28,175 nucleotides of DNA from Priapulus caudatus (lineage: Eukaryota; Priapulida; Priapulimorpha; Priapulimorphida; Priapulidae): contig NW_014577378.1 in assembly GCF_000485595.1 (NCBI RefSeq), positions 80,004-108,178 on the forward strand, in the 5' to 3' direction. Shown one piece after another: positions 11,226 through 24,100 of the stretch. The notes below the pieces were generated by a model that was not told where the DNA came from, searched no databases, and worked only from the letters and a program-made list of their open reading frames with translations. The position numbers and the translations under genes are program-made. The first letter of the stretch is position 1; every line of letters starts with the position of its first letter.

Positions 11226-11616
11226 GTTTTTCTAATGTAGGTCTCTTGTTTTTGGCAAGAGAATGTCAATGGTCATCCGAATCCTCAGTATCCGCCTATT
11301 TTCGATGGTTTTTTCTTTTAAATGAAATCACTTAAATTTATCATTAAGAATCGTGTCAAGGGAATGTAATTTCTTGGAGTAATGGTTAAATTAAAACGAT
11401 ACAGCAAATTATAAAATAACTTATCTGGGCAATCTGGGCGCACGTTTGTTAGAGAAAGATAGAGGGCGTGAGTAGATCAAAATACAGCATTCAGCGCATC
11501 CTTGCAAAGAGTAGCCTATGTCAATATTGCAGCTTTTGCTACCGGTGACGGTGTGCCAACGCGGAGAGTCAGGGAGTTAGCTCTATTGCACCTAGTTGGT
11601 TCTCCTGACCGAAGTG
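11226..11616. promoter_or_regulatory. Shared upstream region of the divergent gene pair
   Basis: Only 391 bp separate the hexosaminidase ATG (minus) from the SLC12 ATG (plus). This interval must hold both 5' UTRs and core promoters unless there are further upstream non-coding exons. I see no clear TATA box at a usual distance and cannot place transcription start sites. Confidence 0.55.
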
Positions 11617-12165
11617 ATGTCGGAATCCAAGGAAGCAGTTGGGAACTCCAAAGGTGATACGAACGTGGGAAAGACGGGGGCACTGTCATCCAGGTTCGTC
11701 GTGGAGAAAGTTGAAAGCGCGGGAGTGCCTAACGAACGGCTAGCTGGAAAACCAGACGCGAATGACACGAACAGTAGTAATTTAAACTCTGCCAAAGCAG
11801 AGCAACAACAACAACAACAACAGAGTAACCGGCGTCCGATTCAACCCCCCGCTGTTAAACCGCGACAAGAGCATGACGCGACAAAATCCAAATCTTCCCC
11901 CAAAAATTGTGAGAATTCTAGGACACGACATGTGTCATATTCCGACGGGACGGTCGACAACGTGAGCAGCGGCGGCGCCACTAGCAGCGTAATGGGGAAT
12001 GTGACCCCGAAGAGTCCCCACACGTTCACGTTTAGCGGCACGCTTCGCGGCTCGCGCCAGCAAAACACCTACGATACGCTACCGCGAGTCGACCACTACA
12101 GAAACCTCTTCTCATACGTCATTGGGAACAAGAAGTCGCGACCTACGCTGGAGCAGCTGCATGAG
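11617..12165 (+). CDS. SLC12 exon 1 (N-terminal regulatory domain)
   Basis: Encodes residues 1-183. It contains SSRFVVEKV, a seven-Gln run from CAA codons near 11802-11822, Ser/Thr-rich sequence and [16 protein letters not shown]. The donor GAG|GTGCAG is chosen for phase; the nearby GCA|GTGAGA would give an immediate frameshift stop. Confidence 0.9.
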
Positions 12166-15100
12166 GTGCAGTGAGATACCGTGACATAACCCTGTGTAGA
12201 GGGGTTAACGTCAACTCCATCCACCTAGTGCCCTACAATACTCGGTAGCATAATCCTAGGCATTGCCACAAGGCAGCAGCTGTTTTAGGTGGGGCGAGCA
12301 TGATATAAGTCACATGATGTTGGCCACAATCCTAGTTTAGGGCCCCTGTACGTTTGTAGATTATCACCATCATCATCGTCATATATGCTTACCCAACCTC
12401 TAAACTCTAACGATCCCTAAGCTACACAAGTTGTGGTGGGCTCTACTGTACTATCGTAGACTTTCTATCACAGGCATATATGGCTTTTTGCTAGCCCATG
12501 GAAGTACAGGACTGCTAGAGTTTCAGTTCGTTTGGCTCAAAGTATGTGGTATGTTATGTCATGTCATATAATCGATCCACTGATATTGTTGAAACTGGCT
12601 CACATTTACTTTAATAACCCCCTGTACATGCATCATTGCCATACTTTATCGTAACCCTAACCCTAACCCAACCCCTAATCCTAGCCCTAACCACTAACCC
12701 AACTTCTAACCTTAACCCAACGCCTAACCCTAACTCAACCCCTAACCCTAACCCAACCCCTAACCCTAACCCTAACCTAACCCAACCCCTAACCCTAACC
12801 TAACCCAACCTCTAACCCTAACCCTCACCTAACCCATAACCCTGTCCTAACCCTATCCTAACCCAACCCCTAACTTTTTCCTAACCCTCACCCAAACTCT
12901 TTCCCAATCCTCACTCTTACCCTAACCATATCCTAACCTGATATTTTAGGGGGTATTATTTTATTGACTTGTCGACTTTGTGTACCTGATATATTTATTC
13001 ATCTAACCCTCACCCTAACCATAACACATGGTAAGTTTGTGGTTGGGTGCATAATTACATATAGTGCATAAAGCATATTTGCACCCATGGTACAGCTGCC
13101 ATGTGACGAATTATTGGCATTACAGATCATTTTCTATATTCTAATACAGTGGTTTATATAATGATTCATCAGTCATTCCACGAATCTAACATTATGTTAT
13201 GCAGGCACAGGAGGATGGCTTGACCACAGTGCTGGTTGAATCACCAAAGAAGGAAGTGAAGGGGCCAACAAAGAAAGCTGTAAAGTTTGGATGGATAACC
13301 GGCGTACTGGTAAGAAAACCAGTATGGTATAGTGTGCACTATTCTGTGCATAGCATGACCTCTGGTCACGTTGACCTGCCTGATGCATCCTGAGTGTAAA
13401 CTAATTATTCTGTCCGATATGCCTCTGATCTGTTTTCTTGTGAAGATGCTCCACTGTGCAGAAGTGACAGTTCTCTGTGATTACCTGTCTATGTGTGTAT
13501 TGATCATGCAGCAGTGCTGTGAACGTACATGCTCTCTGCTTATTTTCCACCAGCCTAGCTGGCTTTTTAACTGTATCGTGAGTCTGCGTGCCATGGCCGA
13601 TCTATTATCTAATTAGCGACATGGATGTTTTGTTTCGCTAGGTTCGATGCCTCCTGAACATATGGGGAGTGATGCTGTTTTTGCGTCTTTCGTGGGTGGT
13701 GGGACAAACTGGTTTAGGTACGACGAAAACGTGATCGCTCAGTCTTTGTTATAGTCTGTAAGTTACTATGTCAGATTAAACTCTGAGTAATTAATTAAAG
13801 GAATAATAGGTCCATTGATTATGCAATGTTGACGAATGCTAGAGTAACTGGCACCTTGTGTAGTTAAAGGAATAATAGGTCCATTGATTATGCAATGTTG
13901 ACGAATGCTAGAGTAACTGGCACCTTGTAAGTACATTACCTTATAGCCAAACACGTATTAGTTTTTCCAATATCACTGCTGGTTACTAAGAAATGTCTAA
14001 TTGAAATCCGCAGTCCAAGAAATCAGTTGACTGAGTTGTTTACAGTTTCAAACCGCTGCCGGCGAAGCGGGTGTGATACAGATTTATAGTGCACCGGACA
14101 TTTTCGCACGCATGCTCGGCTGTACGCAATGCTATCATCAGTGATTTCGTAAACACGGGCGCTCGTGATAAGGAACTTTTTGTCAGGGCTGTCCATGTGC
14201 GTCCGTGATTTGTACGTGTGTTTTACTCCACTTCCATGTTTAGTCCGTGGCCGTGGTTACGCCGCTGACACCTCCATTTCATCTGGCGTCCAAAACATAC
14301 GTGCGCACAAATGTTTACGTCATCGGCGACTTATCGCTTGACTCCTGGATGACATTTACGGCACGTAAATGAATATCAACAACCGATTTCAAGTCTTGCA
14401 TGTAATGTAACCAGCAGTGATATTGGACAAACTAATACGCGTTAGGCTATAAGGTTACGTACTTATTAACTACACAAGGTGCCAGTTACTCTAGCATACG
14501 TCAACATTGCATAATCAATGGACCTATTATTCCTTTAATAAGTAACTATTTAATTTAATTTATCAGACTAATCATCACCTTTATGCAGTTATGTCACTAA
14601 TGCCTTATTCGGTCCATTGAGTGCCGAGACTTATACTGTATAATGACATGTAGGCAACTTATATACGCTTGAATCTTGGTTAAATTTTAAGTTAATAATT
14701 TCAGTGGGTGCTGATGGCACTGGGGTTTGTTGTCAGAAACAGAATTAGTCTTAACTTTGTCTTAACATTTTGACCTTTTTTCATAAACCATTAACGAATT
14801 TTGTTTCTTATAGTTATGTGGAAATTTTCTACGATTTTTCATTCCCATAACTTTACAATGTTTCTGTCGACAGTCTATAAAAAATGTTCACGTTAATGCT
14901 AGATTTGTTTCTGACAACGTGCCCTTGGTTCCAGACAGTGGATGCTCTGTTGTCCCATCATTGTTACTAAATGTGAAGCACACCCATGCAGGTAATTTAA
15001 TGATCCCGATGAACCAATGTGCATTTTGGAGCTATTGATTGAATTTCTACGCCATCGAAGTAACGCCTGACGCAACCGCCGCATGATTTCAGGGCTGTTC

Positions 15101-18100
15101 ACTGTCGTGATTCTGCTGTCTACTGTAGTCACCATACTGACCGCTCTCTCGATGTCAGCTATCTGCACAAATGGCGAGGTCAAGGGAGGTAAGCACGAGT
15201 CTAACCTTTAACACGTTCAACGCTGCCTGGGTTAACAATGCACCTACCGCCCTGTGCGGAGATTTTCGCGTTTTTACCGCTTAGTCACCTATTACACAAA
15301 ATGTTTTTGGCAGGTTTAACTAGCTATAAAACTATTTATAATTAGTGGCTAGTATAATATAGATATAAACTTACTCTCAGACATCAAAACAACACCGGAA
15401 TCTATCACCCGTGATCTATCAAATCAAACACAACTTTCAAACATAAAAACAACTTCACAACACACGGCGGTCAAACGCCCTTTGGCGAGGTGAACTAAAA
15501 ACATTACCTCAGTCCCAAAAACTCCCAAAATAACGTTCCAAACAACAGTAATGTATTGTATAAATTATGTCATCTACTACTGGGGTTGATACAGTGACGC
15601 TATTGAATTGCTAAGCGTATAGCCCCTGCCATCTATAGGAGAACATAGTAAACGTTCCAAATTAATTTTTTTTTCAATTTTTTTTTTGCCACGAGTATAC
15701 TCGTGTTTCGCGGTCGTGCGTTTTGCAGGTTCGAACGAGTACACTCGTGTTTCGCGTTGAACGTGTTAACAAGGACGCCGACACGTATCACTGACACCAA
15801 ATGACAATAGGCTTTCTCTGACTATCACCTGGCATCATATTTATATTTTCAGCAAGTGAATGCTGTTGTCTAGTTGTGAAAACCAGAGGGAGTCACTTGT
15901 ACCTTTTTCCTACCGGCAGTTACTTACACACCACAAATTGTTGTTTTCCGCTAACCTTTGTAATCATTGGGCATGTCATGGTGTTCATCTTTATCAAGCC
16001 AGATTCAATCTTGGCTGAGTTTTTCGAATCCCTTACATTCCTCTCAGGTTGGAAAATCTGAGTTTAGCTTTGTGCTTATTGGATCTTGTAAAGGGGAAAT
16101 GTGAAAGAATTGTAGGAATGATTTGTTGGTTGTGAATTGTATTCACTGACTGGAATACTGCCAACTGGCATGCAATTTCAAACTGCATGCAATTCAATGC
16201 TTATAATCTTACTTCGCGGAGTATCATATGAATGGAAAAGTAATTCTGTTTACCGAGTGGAAAGTATTGGGGTGAATTAGGCTCACAAATAAAATATGTC
16301 ACCCGATCTGGCAAAATGTGCTGGACAGTCGCAAGTAGAGATATTTCCCTACAGGCCAAATACACCGTAGAACATTAATTTTATCGATTTTTCGTTTTTG
16401 ATTAATTTGAATAGAAAAGTTACTAAATTTTCACTTGCCGAAGTATCAAAGTCCACAGTGATCGATATAATGTCCAAATTTAACATTTTGTAGACCCTAT
16501 CCTTCACAAACCTACATAGAATTTCCTAAAACAATGAGAGAAAATGCGGAAATTAACTCCATATAAAAAAATTGAGAGTCATATTAACTACTAGTGTTTG
16601 TGAAATTATTGTTTTTGGTGTACCTACTGTGAGCTCGTCTTTGTTGTACTGTTATCGTTCGCTTCGCGTAATAACAATTTATGTGTATCTATACAGCAAA
16701 ATACCTCGGTGTGCATTTCTGGCTTAATGAGAACATTTCACGTGATGTTTTAATATGGCAAGTATGCTCATAGTAGGTGTATTTAGGCATTTTGTTGCGA
16801 GGATTATCCACTTTAAGTGTTCTGCCAAGTTTGGTTTTAATCAAACAAGTGTAACCCTATCGTTGCTAAGGAGTTATAGAGAAGGTTTCTTTCATCACAT
16901 TCGCTCCCCAAACTTAAATGCCTTTTTATACATTTTGGTTTGGAATACTGTAATTATTGATATAATAAAAACTTCAAATGAGCAGAAATCGAAGACCGTT
17001 CATGATAATGCAACATGTTTGGTATCATTTTAAAGCTTGCAGACTCTTCTTTCTAGTCGCATGGATAACTCAATTTTCAATTTTCGGTCACTGTGACTCA
17101 TTTTGCCAGATCGTGTCACATATAAACTTATGTTCATCGCTGCAGTCAAATTTTGACATTTGCAGGTGGCGCTTACTACATGATATCGCGTAGTCTGGGA
17201 CCAGAGTTTGGTGGTGCCATCGGCATCATATTTTCGCTCGCCAATGCCGTTGCTGTCGCCATGTATATCGTCGGATTCGCTGAGACCGTTCGAGACGTGA
17301 TGAAGGTAATTCACCATTACGCGTACTTCGGGGTTCGATGGGGGTGGGGTGAGGGGGGGAGGTTGCTGTTTCCAAACGTGCAGTCTTGGAATTTGGGCTA
17401 TGGTTCTGGAAAGTCCAGAAAGATCGGCTTTGGTCCTGGAGAGTGGAGATTATGCTGTTATTTTGTGTTTGATCATTGAAAGTCCTCAAATTTTAGCTCA
17501 TGGAAATCTTGTCTGAAAAGCAAATAAAGTTTGCTTCATGCAAGAGGTTGCCCACTAATTGTTTATTGGACGATATAAGGCACAAAGTTTTTATTAAGAT
17601 AAAAAATCTTGTAGTGATGGAAAATGGACTTGTAAAATTGTACGAAGAAATTGTAAATTCCTGGAAAATTCCTGGAAGACTCCCAGAAAACTAAAGCATG
17701 TACAGTCAAACCTGTGTTAGCTCTATGAAATGGACACCTTTCTATGATGGAAGGCCACATTCGGGGTTTTTCTTAAGTGTCAGTTGTAGCGTGGAACAAT
17801 CTCTATAGAATTCATACCTTGCTATAGAGACAATTATGTGTAGACTATTGTATATAATTAGATAAGTTCATTCGGTTGGTAGACTAATATAAATAACAGG
17901 GTTAATTTTTACTCAACCGTGCAAGTTTGAAACGTACCGCTGACGTTTCGCCTCCTGCTAGGAGGCTTTCTCAAAGCAAACTGATGTTAATCAGTTTTGA
18001 CCACCAGATGGTGTGGTGGTCAATAGCTTAGTCCACACGTGACTAAGCCTGTATCTATCGCAAAAATTCCATTCCTCGACACACTCATCCATAAACGAGA

Positions 18101-21100
18101 AGATGGTTCACTAAAACTGACGGTGTATAGGAAAAAGTCCCACACGGACCAGTACTTAAACTTCAACTCACACCACACAGTCAACCACAAACTGTCAGTG
18201 GTACGGACGCTACTTGATCGTAAGGACAAAATCTTAATGGAGAGTGAGGACCGGGAAGCTGAAGCGCGCCACATCAAGAACGCACTAGGAAAATGCGGCT
18301 ACCCCAATTGGACACTCGAAAAAGTTTCCAAGGAGATGAACACGGCACATGAAAAAACAACATCCCAAAAGAAAACCTCCACGGAGAAACCGAAGGCGAT
18401 GATCGTCCTACCCTATGTCAGAGGCGTCACGGACGTAGTTCAGCGTTCCCTAAAAAATGCAGGTGTGGCTTCAACAGTGAGACCGTTTGAGATTCTAAAA
18501 CGGGTTTTGGTACACCCTAAGGACAGAACAGATATGCACAACATTACGGACTGTGTCTACAAGATACCATGTGCAATGTGTGAAAAAAGTTGCATTGGAG
18601 AAACCGGCCGAAAATTTGAAACCGGCCTAAAAGAACACAAAAAGGACGTAGACACCGTAGCACCCAAATCGTTCACAAGGGTCCAACGAAAACAGTCGGC
18701 TACCGAAATCACCAAATCCGCGATCACTGAACATGTAGCGAAGGACAATCACACCATCGATTGAGAGAATTCGAAGATCATCGATCGCGAGCCAATCAAA
18801 ATCAGGCGTTGGATTAAGGAGGCCATCTGGATCCGCAAGACCGCAAACATCAACCGAGACGAGACAGGCTTATAGTCACGTGTGGACTAAGCTATTGACC
18901 ACCACACCATCTGGTGGTCAAAACTGATTAACATCAGTTTGCTTTGAGAAAGCCTCCTGGCAGGAGGCGAAACGTCAGCGGTACGTTTCAAATTTGCACG
19001 GTTGAGTAAATTTAACCCTGTTATTTATATTGTATATTAGATATCGATAATAGATAAACTATTGCTGTAACGGACACGGTGTATGTTGTTCGTATATTGT
19101 TGGGAGTGATTACGGGATCATGCATTGCTATGTTGACAGGAATACGGGTTGCAGATAGTGGATGAACTCAATGATGTAAGAATCATAGGCTGCATCACCC
19201 TTGTTGTGCTACTGGGAGTAGCCATGGTAGGCATGGAGTGGGAAGCACGGGTGAGTGTGGGCTAGACGGGAGGGGATGGTATATCGTGGATATGCAGGTG
19301 GGCTGGATGCGTGGGAGCAGCTGAAGAGGAGGTAAAGGAGAGTGGGAGGCACAGGTGGATTTGAGGGAGCAGCAAGTAGGAGGGGAAGGTAAAGGAAACG
19401 TGATGGGGAGAACTGAGTGGGTGGGTGGGGCAAATGAGGGAAAGGGGAGGAGCAGGGAAAGCAAGGGATAGATATAACAAGTGAGGGTAAAAAGTGGGTG
19501 AATGTGAAGCATAGGGGAGTCGGGTGTATACATGGGTAGAGGATGGAGGGGGCGTATGATTCACATGGCTATGGAAAAAGCGTAATTTAGAGAGTTGCAA
19601 CTGGTTTTGGAGCCAGAGAAAGATGTCTCCTTCAGGTGGCGGGCCATGAATTTTAAACTTGATAAAAGCTAACAAATTCCATGCGACAAAATGCAGACCG
19701 TATGTTTCCGTTTCTTGGACTAGGTGAGCATAGGTGTGTTGAAGAGGGTAGATAGTGGACGGTTGGAACAGAGGTAGAAAAGCAGGTTGATTAGAGAATG
19801 TAGTGGAGGGACAAGGATGAGTGTGAGAGGGGAGACAGCAGAAGTTAGAAGAAGAGGTAGAGGAGCAGAGTAGAGATGGGGGAGAGGAAAAGTAAGAGTG
19901 GATGTGGCCGAAGCATGCATTGCATCCCTCAATAGAGAAGGGCACTGAGTGGGAGATTTACTATCGAAGTGTGCAAATTCGTGTACACAATCCACGTGTT
20001 CACGCGTGAACACATACCGTGTACATGTAAACACGTGTACACGCGTGAACACATACCGTGTACATGTAAACATGTGTTCACACGTGAACAAATACCGTGT
20101 ACATGTAAACACGTGTACACGCGTGAACACGTACCGTGTACATGCGTGAACACATACCGTGTACATGCAAACACGTGTACACGCGTGAACACGTACCGTG
20201 TACATTTAAACACGTGTACACGCGTGAACACATACCGTTTACATGTAAACATGTGTTCACATGTGAACACATACCGTGTACATGTAAAAATGTGTACACA
20301 GGTGAACACATACCGTGTACACACATGAACACATACCGTGTATATGTGGCATCGCACTCATTTCTATGTTGCGAACCGAAATCATTTGTTACACATCTAA
20401 ACTGGAATTGATTAAAGATACCTATTTAAATTGCACAGCTGTATTGACCTTTAAGATAAAGAAAGGCCTCACCCTGTGAAACCTGATTTGGGCCTCGAGT
20501 GTGATATTAAGCCTAGCTTTGCTTACCAGCCGCTAATCTACGCAATTGCTTACAGGCGCAGTTAATCCTGCTCGGCATTTTGGTAGTGGCCATCTTGGAT
20601 TTTGTTGTCGGTCTTTTCCTGAAGGTCACCGAGGCGAAGGGAGTGAAGGGCTATACAGGTTACAGTGGTGAGCATACCTATCCTCCTATGTCACAAATCG
20701 TTGCATTTGTACACGCACTTGCTTTTCCTTTGTGGTGCGAAATCTTATTTCTGGACAAAGCATGTCAGTTAGTTTGATTAAAGGGCTACCAAACTTGATA
20801 ATATGATAATAATACTAAAAAAAGAATGTTATTATTATTATTATTATTATTATTTCATATACTCATCCTAACTGGCCTGCTTTCTACATCCCTCTAGCGG
20901 GAACGTTCTTGGAGAACTTGCATCCGGAGTTCCGGGAAGGTCACGGCTTTTTTTCCGTCTTCTCCATCTTCTTCCCGGCGGCGACAGGCATCCTCGCTGG
21001 CGCAAACATATCGGGGGATCTCGCCGTGAGTGCCAGGAATCTTCCCCCTCTGTCCCGGACCACGGGGGCTGGATCGTGTGGACCGAGGGCCGCGAATTCG

Positions 21101-24100
21101 ACGGGAAAAATGCCAAATACAATTAATGATAAATGGGAAACGTTTTATAAACGAGCGGAATTTCCCCCCACCAATACTAAGAAAGGCTCAAATTCGACGC
21201 GCATCGGATCTTTGCGTCGAATTCGCGATTCAAGGTTAAAATTTCTTGTCGGATTCTTTCGAGGGGAGTGATGCCCCATTGTGCCACGAATCACGCCGCC
21301 CGTCGCTGCATCTCTGTGCTATCGGCTATTGGTACGTGAGCGATCGGCGGCCCGTGGCAGTCTTCGTTAACGCGCGCGCTTTCTCACAGGATGCGCAGTC
21401 GGCAATTCCCAAGGGCACCTTGAGAGCAATCCTGCTGACGACAGCCACCTACCTTGTGATGGGATGGATGGTCGGTTCGACTGTGATCAGGTGAGCGATT
21501 CGTGAATTGTCATTCTGTTATTGTTGTTGTTGTTGTTGTTGTTATTGTAGTTGTGTATTTGTATTGTATAGTGTGGGTGCTTTATCTCACCGTGTGCAAA
21601 CCACTCTTCGTAGTTCGTGTCCTTTACCTTTGTGCTCATCTCTTCATAGTTTGTGTTCTTCACCTCTGTGTTCATCTCTTCATAGTTTGTGTCCTTCACC
21701 TCTGTGTTCATCTCTTCATAGTTTGTGTTCTTCATCTCTGTGTTCATCTCTTCGTAGTTTGTGTCCTTCACCTCTGTGCTCATCTCTTCGTAGTTCGTGT
21801 CTTTCATGTCTGTGCTCATCTCTCTATAGTTTTTATTCTTCATTACAGTGTTCATCTCTTCATAGTTTGTGTTCTTCGTCCCCATCTGTATAGCTACATT
21901 CATCTATTTGTAGTTCCTGTACTGTCCTTCATCTCTGCTTTCTCCTGGCAGGGATGCGAATGGCAGCACAGAGGACTACTACAACGCGACGGTGAACTTT
22001 ACATGCAGTGCCCCGGACGCCTCGCCATGCCGATACGGCCTGCTTAATGATGTGCATGTACGTAACCCCGGATACCTCGCGCACCTGTTATACACCTGCC
22101 TAACAACTTGCATGTACGTAACTCCGGATACCTCGCGCACCTGTTATACACCTGTCTAACGACGTGCATGTACGTAACCACAGATACCTCGCGCACCTGT
22201 TATACACCTGTCTAACGACGTGCATGTACGTAACCACGGATACCTCGCGCACCTGTTATACACCTGTCTAACGACGTGCATGTACGTAACCCTAACCACC
22301 TGTTCACACGCCTCGCTTTATGTTGTATGTGATGCAGCTGTTACACACCTTGCTGTGTTTGCAGGTGATGGAGCTCATATCTGGCTTTGCTCCGCTCATC
22401 CTTGCCGGCATCTTCGCTGCAACCCTCTCCTCGGCTCTCGCCAGCCTCGTCGGAGCGCCAAAGGTCTTTCAGGTAGGCAGGGGTAGAAATTAACTTTTGA
22501 ACATGGGAGTCCGTAGCAAAATGAGGGAGTCCGCAGTCTGAAATTCAAAACTAAAGCATAACAACAATAATGCATGTGCTTATTTTGAAGATTATTGCCA
22601 CGCACATCGGCCAATGAAAAGATATGGTAATTCCGCGAGGCCGTGCTCTGGAACGAACTACTACTAATTTGTATAACAGAATTTTCAGGGAGTCGCACGG
22701 ACTCCTGCCTATGTCAAATCAGGGAGTCCGACAGTAAATCAGGGAGTATTTGACTCCAGACCAGCGAAAAAAATACACGGGAGCAGCGAGCGATTTCGCT
22801 CCCGTCAGCTTTCAAAGCGCTCTGGTAACAACAATTACGAGAGCGAAAATTTTGGAAGATACGAGAAAAAATCGCTCCCGTGCCGCCGGCAGCGTTCGAA
22901 ATCAGTTCCGACCCGGAGGCTTGAGCCCACCAAGTTTTTGCTTGTGCCACCATCTCTACGAAACTGCCGGTCCTCTTCCCCTCATATTACGCTGAAATAC
23001 TACGGTTATCGCAACGGCAGTTTAGACAGACTTGTAAACGGGAGCGCATAATACGACCCGTTCCTCAACGTAGAGAGCTGCGTGAACTCCCTCAACGCAT
23101 GATTCGCCACACAAACAAAAACTCGCGACAGTCTAAGAAATCGATTGTGGCATCGCCGGCATGCCAGTGTTTTTATGACCGCATAACAATAAGTTTATAT
23201 ATCGCAGGGTTTATCGTGGGGAGTGAGGGCACGACCATGCAGTGACACCTGCCACGCAAGTAATCATAGCTGTTAACTGAATTCGTCACTTTTCTTACCG
23301 TAGAAAGTGGACTGTTTTTATTCAGTTAGATATCTAGAAGCAATGTAAACTGTATATATACTTAAAGATTCTAGGCACTTGTAACTTTGCGAATGTGCGG
23401 CAGCATTGATCTATGCATGGGGGTACCGTGGACTGGGGAGGAGAAAAACGAAAGTAAAACCTTACCCAGAAGCTCCCCCAACATTCCTAGAGATTGAAAC
23501 ATTTATATTTGACCAACTCTAATTAAGTTACATGTATGCTGTTTTAATGCCAATGGTTATCTTTATATACTATTTTGTTACTCACTCCTAGTAAATAAGC
23601 GGACCACCAAATTTTTGTGCAGGTCCACCAACTTACTGAAGTTAGTGAAGTTGGTGGTCTTGCTGCGACGAGATTTGAATGAAAAAAATAATGCGAATGA
23701 GACAATCAGTGCATGCAGTCATACTTTGTACACAACATGCATACAGCAACATGTAAACCCGGCCTCCATGATTTTGTCACCATTATGAATGATTGTTGAC
23801 CTCGTCGATTTCGCCAAAGCATAATCTTGACTTTCGTTTGGGAAACACCTTTACGATAATTCGACACAATTTCTGGCTTATGAGACATTATTAGAGTCAG
23901 TGCATCAAAATTATGAAAATTTTAACAAAATCATGCTATGAAAAAGTAGCTCTGGTCAAGCCTAAAATAGCTCCCGTAAAAAAATTACGAGAGCTCTTTT
24001 TTTCATACAAAATCAAAAAAGAGCTCTCGTAAAAAAAAAGTATTCTAGGCTGCTCCGGACTCGCGTTAATTTCGCACCCTGGGTAGGCGCGGCTTCCCCC

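Larger units (their letters stand above)
17886..19031 (+). mobile_element. 5'-truncated Penelope-like retroelement with inverted terminal repeats
   Basis: The element lies in SLC12 intron 5, sense orientation. Inverted repeats of about 158 bp (17886-18044 and 18874-19031) flank a frame carrying the end of the reverse transcriptase and a GIY-YIG endonuclease. Each repeat contains a GCCTCC/GGAGGC stem followed by GAAACGTC, a hammerhead-ribozyme-like arrangement. Catalytic RT motifs are absent, so the copy is dead. Confidence 0.9.

Noticed and set aside
12652-12938. True telomere or chromosome end
   Set aside because: The repeats are degenerate and lie inside an SLC12 intron with exons on both sides.
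17700-17885. Mariner-type element beginning TACAGTCAAACC
   Set aside because: Only one end resembles a known terminus; no matching right end or TA duplication found.
17886-19031. Active Penelope-like element
   Set aside because: It lacks the catalytic RT region and has an in-frame TGA; copy 2 is also truncated and frameshifted.
19195-19945. Pro/Ser-rich minus-strand frames up to 227 codons
   Set aside because: Produced by the purine-rich tract; low complexity and no domain.
19990-20347. CRISPR-like array
   Set aside because: Units are contiguous tandem repeats without unique spacers, in a eukaryotic gene intron.
19929-20411. Cys/His/Thr-rich frames on both strands
   Set aside because: Readings of the 39-bp minisatellite, whose period is divisible by 3; not a gene.
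21487-21903. 138-codon minus frame with 12-residue repeats [12 protein letters not shown]
   Set aside because: Lies in SLC12 intron 9 and is a reading of the 36-bp minisatellite; no promoter, splice or family evidence.
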